The position numbers were made by a program, and so were the translations under genes. From assembly GCA_028023455.1 (NCBI GenBank), contig JAQFVV010000567.1, positions 62,001 to 126,000 on the forward strand: a stretch of 64,000 nucleotides of DNA. Direction: 5' to 3'. Positions 47,750 through 59,247 of the stretch are shown piece by piece. The DNA is from Epiperipatus broadwayi. Lineage: Eukaryota > Onychophora > Udeonychophora > Euonychophora > Peripatidae. How positions within the stretch are numbered: the first letter of the stretch is position 1; every line of letters starts with the position of its first letter. The notes beneath the pieces are model-generated. The model made no database searches and was not told where the DNA came from. It worked only from the letters and a program-made list of their open reading frames with translations.

Positions 47750-49520
47750 TGGGAAAAGAGTTGAAAATGATATAAAAAAGTATAACTGTGAACTAGCAAG
47801 GAAAGCTGTAGAAGAAAATAAAAGTCTCAAGAATGTTAAACAACATTTTGGTATTGATAGGAAATTTATATATGCAATAAGAAAAAAAGATGGAATTATT
47901 ACTAAAAAGAGAGATGACATCATAAAATTGGTAGAAGATTTTTATCAATAATTATATAGTAATAAAGAACAAGTACCTCCTATATCTATTACATCTTCCA
48001 AATTGCCCAGAATTTTAAATGAAGTGAGATATGCAATTAAATGTATGAAGAAAGGAAAGGCTCCAGGTAATGATGGAATTATAATTGATATATTAAAAGA
48101 AGCAAGTGAAGAAATAGATTTTTTTTAGCAAAGTTATATACCAAATGTCTAAATGATAAAGATGTACTGAATAATTGGAAGAATGCAGTAATAATATTAA
48201 TTTTTTAAAAAGGTGATAAAGAAGATATTAGAAATTACAGATCTATCAGCTTTTTATCAGTTTTATATAAAAATTTTACCAAGATAATTACAACTCGTCT
48301 ACAGAGAACATTGGATTTCCACCAACCAAGAGAACAAGCTGGATTTAAAAGTGGTTTTAGTACAGTAGATCATATTCAGGTATTGAGAGAAGTTATAGAA
48401 AGAACAAATGAATATGAGTTGTCATTATCTTTTGGATTTGTAGATTATGAAAAGGCATTTGATTCTATAAACATTTCTTCAGTGATTAAAGCATTGGATC
48501 ATCAAGGTATTGATCCAGGATATTGTCATATTTTAAAGAATATTTATAAAAATGCAACAGCAACAATTAGATTACATAATGATACTGGCAAAGTCAACAT
48601 TGAGAAAGGTGTAAGACAAGGTGACTCCATATCTCCAAAACTTTTTACAGCAGTGCTGCAAGAAGTATTTTGTGGATTAAAATGGGAAACTAAAGGAGTG
48701 AAAGTAAATGGAGATTATTTAAGTCATTTAGATTTCACAGATGATGTAGTTGTTTTTGCAAATAATGCTTCAGAGTTGCAGGAAATGTTGCAGGAGTTAT
48801 CAGATGAAAGTAGGAAAGTAAGACTAAAGATAAATGTTAAAAAGACTAAAGTAATGTTTAATCGATTTGCTCAAAATATAAAAATAAAGATTGATTTTGA
48901 TGAATTAGAAGAAGTTAACAGTTACAAATACCTTGGTCAGATTATTAATACAGATGAAAACATAATGTAGGAAATTAATCATAGAATTAAACTTGGTTGG
49001 AGTGCTTTTGGTAGAAATAACTTGTAAGATACTAAAAGAAAATATGCCTATGTGTTTGAAAAGGAAGGTTTTTAACAAACGTGTTTTACCAGTTCTTACT
49101 TATGGATCTGAGACTTAGACACTTAATAGAAGAGCAATACAGAAACTTCAGACCACTCAAAGAAGTATAGAGAGATGTATGTTGGGAGTAACAAGAAGAG
49201 ATCGAAAACGCAATGTATGGGCAAGAGAACAAACAGGTTTTACTGACCTCATTGAAAAAATTAAAAGATTGAAGTTGAGTTATGCTGGACATATTGCTAG
49301 AAGAGATGATAATAGATAGACAATTAAATTTTTAAACTGGATTCCAAGAGATTGTAAAAGACACAGAAAGAGACCACATGTGAGATGGATGGATAAAATA
49401 AGAAAGTGTGCAGGGGTGATGTAGAAAAGAGAAGCTAAAGATCAGAGAAGATGGATTAAGCTTGGAGAGACTTTCATTCTTCAGTGGATTGATAATGGTT
49501 GATGATTATGATGAATACAT
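47750..49520 (+). pseudogene. 5'-truncated RTE-type LINE
   Basis: The endonuclease is missing; the sequence starts in the linker (ARKAVEENKSLKNVKQ). It continues through MKKGKAPGNDGI, the RT fingers, and a long open piece at 48311-48970 with EQAGFKSGFSTVDHIQVLRE, FVDYEKAFDSIN, GVRQGDSISPKLF and LDFTDDVVVFA (TDD where ADD is usual). After the RT come YKYLGQIIN, LPVLTYGSET, an Arg-rich segment, AGHIARRDDNR, WIPRDCKRHRKRPHVRW and a final QWIDNG near 49500. The AT-rich tail TGATGATTATGATGAATACA fits the short repeat-like 3' ends of RTE elements. Damage includes stops near 47949, 48206 and 48968, a frameshift in the T run near 48125, and three Trp-to-TAG changes in the C-terminal part. Confidence 0.85.
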
Positions 49521-51734
49521 AAACATCTCATGAGATTTTAATGCATAGGTCATATACCTACAGATCTTATGAATCTTTCTGAATTCACAATGAGTTTTTG
49601 TAACAATTAATATTTGACTAGTAGTTACTTATTCAATGTAAACTGACTGAAATAATAGAAACATTCTTGAGCAGTAATGTCAAAACTTTATTAATTCATA
49701 CATTTTTTTAAAACTTTAAATAAACTTTGAAATGTAAATATCACTTCCATTTTTTAAAATTGCTGTAAATATTTCATCAAAATCTGCAGCCTTTCTAATT
49801 TTAATATTATAAAAAATTATTTTAACTTGATAAAGATATATCATTAGAAGAAGGCATTTAAATTATTGTATTGTTATTTAAAAGATGGTCGATTAAAGTA
49901 CCCCATCTGTTCAAATACCATCAAGTGCCATATTCAAAATAATAGAAATGAAAAGAGTAAGATATCTGCAAACGTTTGCACTCATTCATAAGATGCCTTG
50001 ACATATTTTAAAGGTTTATTTTTAAATTTCCATATTGTGTAAAAAGTTTAATTTATTATTCTTATTATTCTTCTAAAAAAGAATATCACGTTTTAAAATA
50101 ATGTAGAGTCAATATAGATAATCATATGTATTATTCTTAGGAAACCTAAAACCAAACTTACTCATGTCCACCAAGTACTTTTTAAAACAATTTTATGGTT
50201 CAGTACAATGGAAAGCTGGATAAGATTTCATAAATTTCAATATAAAACAACTTTAAAATTTACTTATAAATATCAGTTTCTTTTAATTAATGATTATCAT
50301 ATTTTTTACCAAATATATTTTGGATAAAAACTATTTTTAATGTAGTTATCATTTTGATACTCAACCTAGAAATTTATAATTTTTCTAGCAGTCATTAGTA
50401 TAAATATTAATGCAATAGTAACTTTGTTTATATTCTTAACTCTAGCTATAGAATAATCTTTAAACTCTACTCAAATTCTTTAGCATTTTTTTTTACTTAA
50501 ACAATACAACCATTTAAAATGTCCTAGCCAATGCTGTTATTTTCAGTAACGGTTGAGTCATAATTTATTGATTGTTCTTAAGCAAGATAAGTGTATAAAA
50601 ACTTTTTTAATAAAGGAAAATCCCTATTTTAATAATATTGATGCAATAAAACCATGCCGAAAAATGTAAAATTTAATTTTTTCCCGAATATTCTGAATCT
50701 AGCATTTAATAATAAACATTAAGAAATGAGATCACAAAAATCACATTGTAAATAATTTTTTAATATTGTTAGCTTGTACTTGATGAAAGATAAGAAAATC
50801 CATAATTAGACTTCACAATGAATTCATTTCAATGCAGATTTTATTATCTCGATTTCTTCTGAAAGATGGACTTTCACTAAGAAGAGTTTTAACAATATTA
50901 AATGTAAGTCTCCTTAGTTACAAACACTGATCTGCACTCAAGTTTTGAACAATTCACAATTTAATCAATGTTTGCTAATCTATTATAAAGAAAAATAAAA
51001 TAACCTTAATATTATTCTACATTATAACCATTGTCATTATCAATATTACGACCATTATTTAAATTATCAATTTGATTAACAAGATAACTTGACCAGATTC
51101 GTTAGGCATCCAATTTTTATACCACTTTTTTAAAATTTATTTCAAATTGTTGTGGACAGGAAATCGTTAAACTGTACCTAATTTCATTTATTTTCAGCAT
51201 GAATAACCTGTACAAATTAAGTTTTAAATTGACTCATTATTAATTTTATTTTTTGTTGGAAAATGATAACTAAAAATTCTGTCATCTAAATTTTCATTAG
51301 TGCATTCTCAATATTGAGTGTGTTGAATATAAAAACGAAAGACTTAGAATTAACGTGGCTGCCTTGTAAAAATGAATTTGACAAATATGACAAAATTTTA
51401 TTGGTATAATGATTGACAGAGTTTTTAAAACTCTATTAAGAAATAATTTATATTTTTAGCAGATTAGCGCAATGGATATTTGTATTACGTTACAAGGGAT
51501 TATTAATAATTACTAATTAATGTTTAAAAAAACCAACATTTAATTTTTTCCATCTTTGTCTTAGATTAATTCTCGGTAATCTTTAAATGCTTCATATTTA
51601 AAAAAAAAAAAGGCTTTGTTTTTATGATTATTTTGAATTTTTAAATATATTAAAAAATCTCCACATTCCCACACATTTTTTTGAAAATGTATGACTAAAG
51701 ATACAATAAAAGCCAAATGACTCCCAAAATGCAT
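49521..51734. other. AT-rich sequence, no gene recognised
   Basis: I see nothing supported in this stretch beyond short homopolymers. Confidence 0.4.
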
Positions 51735-51790
51735 TTCTTGCAAAATCAGCACTCATCAGTTGACCCAGGTTACCATCTTATATATATATA

Positions 51791-52215
51791 ATTAAAATCA
51801 GTCAACACTTAGACAACCCCAATATCAATAACAATCAACAATTTCAACCTGTTGTCAAGGCAACCTTTTTTTAACAATTATAGGTGAAATCCTATCTTAT
51901 TTATGATCCAATATATTTATATAGACACTAAAGATTGCAACTTGACCACAGAGACCAAAATTATTGATACAAAGAAGTATTCTGAATATAGACTAATAAA
52001 TAATCAATTATACATTGCAAACCATAGTTATAATTTTCAAAATGTTCAAAGCTAAATGGGTTTATAAGTAATCATTAAAATCAGTCAACACTTAGTCAAT
52101 CCTAGTATCAATAACCATCAACAATTATAGGTAGAATTCCTCCTTTATTAATGGTTCAATATATTTATATAAACATTAAAGATTACAACTTGACCACACA
52201 GATTAAATTATTGAT
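51791..52215. repeat. Direct duplication of about 150 bp
   Basis: ATTAAAATCAGTCAACACTT, then CAATCC/CAACCC, TATCAATAAC, CAACAATT, CAATATATTTATATA and GATTGCAACTTGACCACA occur at 51791-51960 and again at 52074-52215, diverged and about 283 bp apart. The leading part (51735-51780, with CATCAGTTGACCCAGGTTAC) resembles 19515-19545, so a dispersed repeat is likely. Confidence 0.65.
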
Positions 52216-53102
52216 ATATATAGTAAAAGAATGAAATGAAAACTGTAATAACAAAGCAATACTATCTTATAAATAATAATATGTTTACATTGGACAAACT
52301 ATTTGTAACAAAATAAAATAATTCATGAATAAATAAAAATAATAACCTTAATATGCCCTAGAATTTAGAAGTTATTTATAACAAATAATAGTTATAAGGA
52401 TAGAAAACAAAGACTAGCATAACCTACAAAATTAAAACACTAATTGTATCAAAATAAAGTATAATCCAATACTTGATCTCTAATTATAACTAATTAAGAT
52501 AAAAATGATGCTAAACCAAGCCATTTCATTAATTTTAATATACCCTTATTGAATAAACCAGTTGCACTAAAATCGAATACTTGATAATAATAAAAAACTT
52601 TGTCATATATAAATTTATGAGCATTGATCTATTTTTAATAAAAATATATACAACTTTCTTTTCTAAGACTTTGTAAATTCTTAACCTCAAACTGTAATAA
52701 AAATAAAATATCTCAATAGTAAACTATGCTAAAATACAATACACAAGATTGATTAATTTGGTATTGTCTCAACCTTCCCCAACTTATAATAATATAAAAT
52801 AAAGTCAACATTTTAAATAACCTTAAAATTTACAATAACCAATCACAACAAATATGAAATAAATGATCGATTCCCATTTGATACTTATTCAAATACGATT
52901 AGCAAGTCACAACAACTTATTCCTCAGTCTAATAATATTCAGTTATCAAACTTTAAATTATAATTATCATAACATAAGAAATATTATTAATATTCTATTA
53001 TAGTAAATAATATTTACTAAGGCAATAAACCTGAAGCATGTGCGGTTGAAAATGCGAAGGTAGGGATCTCTACAGGTCTTAACCACAAGTTTACGCTTTT
53101 TA
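52216..53102. other. AT-rich sequence, no gene recognised
   Basis: No ORF with a family signature. It could be interior of the LTR element suggested by the motif at 53103, but no gag or pol is visible. Confidence 0.35.
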
Positions 53103-53117
53103 AAGAAAAGAGGGGAT
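53103..53117 (+). promoter_or_regulatory. Candidate polypurine tract and LTR start
   Basis: AAGAAAAGAGGGGA is followed at once by TGTAAATATT. The form is that of a PPT next to a 3' LTR. I found neither the LTR end nor a partner LTR, so this rests on the motif alone. Confidence 0.3.
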
Positions 53118-54320
53118 GTAAATATTAAAATCTAGTATTTAAATTGAATTTACAATCTATACGAATGAACTTAAAAGCAATCACTTTATTTAATGGACTT
53201 GAAATATCGATTTCGATATACTATTAATTTTACAAATAATAAGATTACCATATTTATAACTAAAAACTAACTAGATATAATATTCACCCTATAAATAATA
53301 AAAAAATATGCAAACATCCAATTGTAATTGCTTTTTTATTTATCTTAAATAATTACTACATTTGTACCCTGTAAATTGTCCAATCAGTTCAAATATAAAT
53401 GTCTATTCTAACCTAACTGTTACATATAACTAATAAAATAATTATAATAAAATTCTAATCAATTACTTAATATCTAATAATTCTAAATCATGTAATTATC
53501 ACATAAACTATAAATCTGGTCCAAGTAATAAAATATTAAATTTAATACAAAGAGAATAATATGTGATTGTATACAACTTACCAATCCTATGGTTTTATTA
53601 CCAGTCAGTTATATGATTACTTATGAGTCATGCTGTGTAAGTCAATACATGAATATTATCTTGTCAGAATATTATTAGCCAACAGATTTGCATTAAAAAA
53701 ATTGAATGACAATGAAGCAAATCTATTTGTTTTAAACAAATTTAAAGTTTATTAACAATGAATATATATATGACAAATAAAGTATAAACGTTAAAGTATA
53801 TATAATCCAATTAGATATTATGAGATATATTCTCCATTGAAATCAATTTAATAAAATAGGTAATTGTGCATCAAATTTCATCTTTAAAATGTTTAATCTC
53901 AAATATGTATACTTATGGGACACAAAAAATGTTGTTGAACATAATATATGTCTTTGAAATACAAGAAACTTTAATGGTATATTTAATCTTAAATAATTAA
54001 TTGAAATGGAATATAATAAGCATAAGTTTGCATATTCCTTCATGTTTTTCTAAATAAAGTACCAATGAATGATTGATATGATATTATTCTTTTAGATTCT
54101 CAATATTTAAAAGTTATATATTACCATAAAAATCAATAACCAATGAATAAGAGTGTAATATTTTTAAATCAAATTTAAAATTATTAAAATTTGAGATATA
54201 AATTTAAATTTAGATCACATAACTCTCTCATATCCCATGCATATAAAACAAAGATTATTTAACTTAAAGCATAAAAACCAGTTATAATAATAAATATTAT
54301 ACAATTTTATACATAGGTAA
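53118..54320. other. AT-rich sequence, possible LTR body
   Basis: If the purine tract before it is real, an LTR begins here, but no boundary is visible on the right. No coding sequence is recognised. Confidence 0.3.
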
Positions 54321-54322
54321 CA

Positions 54323-54897
<575 letters not shown>

Positions 54898-55559
54898 ATA
54901 CTTAGCATATGACCTGATTAATCATTTTCACAATTCTAATGTCTATTCTTTAAATTATAATTAGATGATATTTTATCATTTCAAAAATAAACTTTATTCA
55001 TAGAACTGGTACAATACAGGGGATAGAATAAAATTTGAATACTGTCGAGAACTTACATTTGTTGTTCCATCATTTTGTAATAAACATTAATAACAATTCT
55101 GTAGAATGTACTAAGAGAGGTATACAAACAACTTTTTATACAACCAGCCTAATGATTAAGGTGTACATCAAGCAAATTGCAAAAACCACAATATTTGGCT
55201 ATAATGATTTAAAAGAAAGATTGGGTATAAATATGAAATACAATTAGGAAAAAATGTAGAGATGGAATTATTCAGGGAAGGTTCACACTTTTGTGGGTGT
55301 TTCAAACAGTTGGCTCAATGCTTAGGTACTACATCAAATGAGTTATGAGGTTACATTAATTAGTCACAGTAGTTAAAGAAATTGAGTATCAATATGAGTC
55401 ACAGTCAGGAACATGCATTTGGGCTATATACAACCATTCAATAAAGCCTCAACAGTGGCTAAACAATTGGCCAAATAAATTGGATAGTTTATATGATAGC
55501 ACACAGTAATTGCATAGATCAGTTTAGGCAGGAATGTTCAGTTGATCATAGTTCACTAT
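54898..55559. other. AT-rich sequence between microsatellite and LINE
   Basis: No gene is recognised. Composition becomes GC-richer from about 55250 toward the LINE remnant, so the LINE 3' end may extend into this stretch. Confidence 0.35.
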
Positions 55560-57600
55560 ATTTTCAGCTGCCCCCAAGTTTAGTCTTGCAGTGAAGGCAG
55601 ACAAGTCCTCTTATCAGATCCCCTTGCCTTATGGATGAATTTCACAAAGAGGTCCTCAGTCTGGAGAATGGATCCTTTCTCAAACACTACTTTAACCTGA
55701 TGATCCATATTCTGAAATTTATAAAAGTTTCCAGATGGATGGAGCTAAATGGATCCTTCTTGAAGGCAGTCTGAATCATCATACAGACTGCATCTGGCAT
55801 GGTCATTTTCATCAGCACATAGTTTCATAGTTCCGACCAGGAATCACATTGAAACAGAATGTGGTCAGTTGTCTCTTCCTGTTTCCACACACACTGGGAA
55901 CAAGGGATGGATGTTGTAGCATTAATATTAGTATAGGAAAGCCCATGTGAGTAGGGCTTCAAGGCTAATCTTGATTAGGAAATCCACATATTTGGGCTCA
56001 AGCCTGAGGTACTTGGTCCATTTGATAAATCTGGGAATGGCAACTGGAGAAGGTTGGAAGTTTTGGATTTAGAGTTAAACATCAGCTGGTAGTTGTCCCA
56101 ATAAGTGAGCTTGAAGCCAGACAGGGTGTTGGAAGCTTCAATGCTTCTTAGCACTAGGGTGACCTGTTATCAAAACCAGAGACCTTTGCACTTAGTTAGG
56201 GGCCTATATGTTGGGTCAACATCCTCCACTGGAATATGGCATTTGGTATCCAACTGGGAGTTTAATAGTCTAACCAGGTTGTTGTGTTCTTTGTATTTGA
56301 AAGATTTTTATGAAATTCAAGCCCAACTCATGCAGGGGTTTGGGCTTTTGTAATAGGTTAAGAATAATGACAGGTGCTTCTCCAGCATTGCATTCTGCAG
56401 AGGGTTTCAACCTTTTTAATTAAGGTGCTAGTTGGGGCAAAGCTGGCCAGGTAGTACACAATTTTTGACAAATACCACAGAATTTGGTAACATGACTTTG
56501 CCCAAGAAGGATAGGTAGATTTTCAATAAGGAGATGACCATGCTCTCAATCTTAAAAAGTAAGGTCTTCTCTATGTTTCCCCTCATTACTGAAGGGGAGA
56601 GGCTAGGCGAAATCCAAGAAAGCTTTGCAGGGCCACTTTGAACTTATCCTGGACTTGCTTCCCTGTCAAGATGGACCACTTGGTGTATTTGCCTTCATTT
56701 ACCCTCAGATCAAATTCACATGCAAATTGGTCTAAGGGCTCTTCAAGCCTCATGAGTTTATCACTAAAGAATGAGAAACACCACCACATCACATATGTAG
56801 GAGATATGGCAAATGCTCTCTGAGCAAAGGAATGGCTATCCCTGGGAGGGCAGGCTCCATACTTAGTAGCAATTGATTCACATAGGTCTTGAAGAGGAGA
56901 GCATTTATTAGCAAGCCCTGTGGGATTAAAACACAGGGCCAAAATCCTTGAGCAACTCAGCCATACAATGAGAGAAATACTTCCTAATTTTGCAGGAGAT
57001 TCTCTACAAGTTGAAGGTATGCTGCAGGCACTTTGAGTTTCTCCAGTACATAAGTAGTTTGTCAATTCTGATGCAATCAAAGGCCCCAGCAAAGTCAAGC
57101 TGCACAGTGACTGGTCTTGACTTCTATTGTGTACATGGTACATAAGGAGGCAAAATTGACTGAAAGCATCAGCAGTCAAGCACTCTTTCTTAGTAAATTG
57201 GTAAGGCAAGAGGCGACCAATGATGTTGTCTATATCCCTTTTTTATGAGGCTCTCAATCACCTTAATCAGCAGTGGCACTGTGAAGATTAGCCAGAGATG
57301 GTTCAATTCATGTGGACCATCCCATTTCTTGACAAGGGGAACCATGGCAATTGGGAAAATCCCCAGGATTTTCTGGCTGTCATCAGTCAAGAAATCAATC
57401 ATTTTTGGATGATGGGCACAGCAAAGGTGCACAGGTGATATAACAGGAATTTGGGTATTCCATGCAAGCCTTGATGGATTCCATCTAGGAGGGATTTCAG
57501 TTTCAACAGGACTTGGGCCTCAGAGATCTTATGAGGGCTAAGTCCATCAAGGCAAACCTTCTCATAGAATTAGTAACTTCAAGGGACTGGAATTTATTAG
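55560..57600 (-). pseudogene. Decayed LINE with reverse transcriptase and C-terminal Cys/His motif
   Basis: The block is markedly GC-richer (about 42-45%) than its surroundings. On the minus strand, in shifting frames, it gives KGYRQHHW and then VTVQLDFAGAFDCIRIDKLL (RT motif with the first catalytic Asp, about 57070-57110). Next come REVFLSLYG-like pieces and GIPQG followed by ALLFKTYVNQLLL (about 56890-56940). The frame continues VNEGKYTKW...GKQVQDKFKV (within 56586-56780). Near the 3' end, CSQCVWKQEETTDHILFQCD (about 55840-55905) is a Cys/His motif of the kind found at the C terminus of jockey/R1-like LINEs. A clean YADD is not seen. Stops and frameshifts are many. Family-level assignment is tentative. 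Confidence 0.7.
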
Positions 57601-58503
57601 ATGCCAGTAGAAGTATCATAAAAGTTATCTTATACAAAACACATTTTATTTATTTTGATATTTTCAAATACTAACATTATGCTTTTTTTAGCAGGTATTT
57701 GATATTATAAGATATTATAAATGGACCATTGCCAGTTTTTATTCATGATGATGCAATACTCATCAATATCAAAAATCTATATTTGCAGATGAAAACAATT
57801 ATTATACAAAATCTTCTGTTATTAGCTATTATATCCCATTATTAAAATGTAAGCAATATTATTTTTAATAAAGAAATATTCACATGATTTTGAATACAAT
57901 GAATTACTTTTCATTCCTTTAGTAAATTATCATTCCTCTATCAAATTCTTGATAGGTCTGTCCAGTTTTCTGGACATATATTCTTCTTTTCACCCCATCA
58001 TTTTAAATAATTAATAAACACTTTTAAAGTAAATTTGAAAAATTATATGAAAGAACTTAGATTTGTTTCTATAAAAGTCAGAATGTAAAAGAAAGACTTA
58101 AAACCATTCAGTTCTATTTATAATTTTTTTAATGTGATGACATCATACAACTAAGATAATACTCTTACTAATATATTGTCAAATTTATCCAACATTCCAA
58201 AAGCAAAATTTTGTTACACAATTAATAATAACAAATACAATTTTTTTTACCATTATTATATATAATAAATAACATTTACACTTTAAAAGTACAACTAATG
58301 TTCTTTTATTTAAACTCAAACTAAAATAATTTATATGATATTCTTACCATGATATAGTGGAAATATATATTCTATACTTATCTCCCCCATATAATATTAC
58401 ATATATAAACAAAATAACATATTTAAGACAAATATTCATGTTTATTGTTTATAAACTACTACTTGTAATTGCAACAACCAAAATACAAATAAGAAAGAAA
58501 AAC
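57601..58503. other. AT-rich sequence, no gene recognised
   Basis: I see nothing supported in this stretch. Confidence 0.4.
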
Positions 58504-58721
58504 CATATAATACTCAATTGTCCAAATACCTTACTACTTTTACAATGCTTTATTTTCCACCGTTTTCTACTGTTTACAGTTTAGATTGCCCCAGCAATCT
58601 TCTTCAGAACATTACAACTTCTAATCTCAGCTGTTGCAATTGAAACTGTAAACTGTAGAAAAAGGTGGGAAATAAAGCATTGTAAAAGTAGTAAAGTGTT
58701 TGAACAATTGAGTATTATATG
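58504..58721. repeat. Foldback repeat with 79-bp arms
   Basis: The arms at 58504-58582 and 58643-58721 are close inverted copies. The left starts CATATAATACTCAATTG and the right ends in its exact complement; the inner ends are GTTTACAGTTT and AAACTGTAAAC. The 60-base loop is GC-richer. No coding content. Confidence 0.85.
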
Positions 58722-59060
58722 ATATACATTTGGCAATGCACTAAAAAAAAGTAGTTATATTTCTCGGAGAATGAAAGAATAATAATTTTATGTAAACTGT
58801 AAACTTTACTATTTATACATGCATTTTTTAAAATAAATTAAATCAATTCATATTTTTTATAATGCAATTAACAATAAATATTTTTTGTTTTAAAATTATT
58901 GTTGCCATAGTAAAGCTCCTAGGCCAATACATTCACTATTAAACACAATTAAGAAAAAAAAAAATTTTTTATAATTGACATTCCCTCACATATTAAATTT
59001 TATTTCAAATTTCAGTAGATACAATATATATATGTTGATACAAAGAATTTCATAGGTTGC

Positions 59061-59247
59061 ATATATAAAAGACATATTTTGCGAGTTCATCCATGTTAAA
59101 AAAATTTAAATAATGATATAATGACATTTCGACTTGATCACACAAGTCATCCACTGGGTGATAAAAGGTAGAAAGAAATGTTCATATATCAATATTTAAA
59201 TTTTTTAACACGGATGAACCCGCAAAATATGTCTTATATATATATAT
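59061..59247. repeat. Foldback repeat with about 60-bp arms
   Basis: The left arm has AAGACATATTTTGCGAGTTC and ATCCATGTTAAAAAAATTTA; the right arm has their complements (AACACGGATGAACCCGCAAA, then ATATGTCTT). The loop contains a second small stem (GACTTGATC...CAAGTC). Arms differ at a few positions, several at CpG. Confidence 0.8.

Noticed and set aside
56105-56353. Plus-strand frame in the 55.5-57.6 kb block
   Set aside because: The minus strand carries recognisable RT and Cys/His motifs, so this frame is a shadow.
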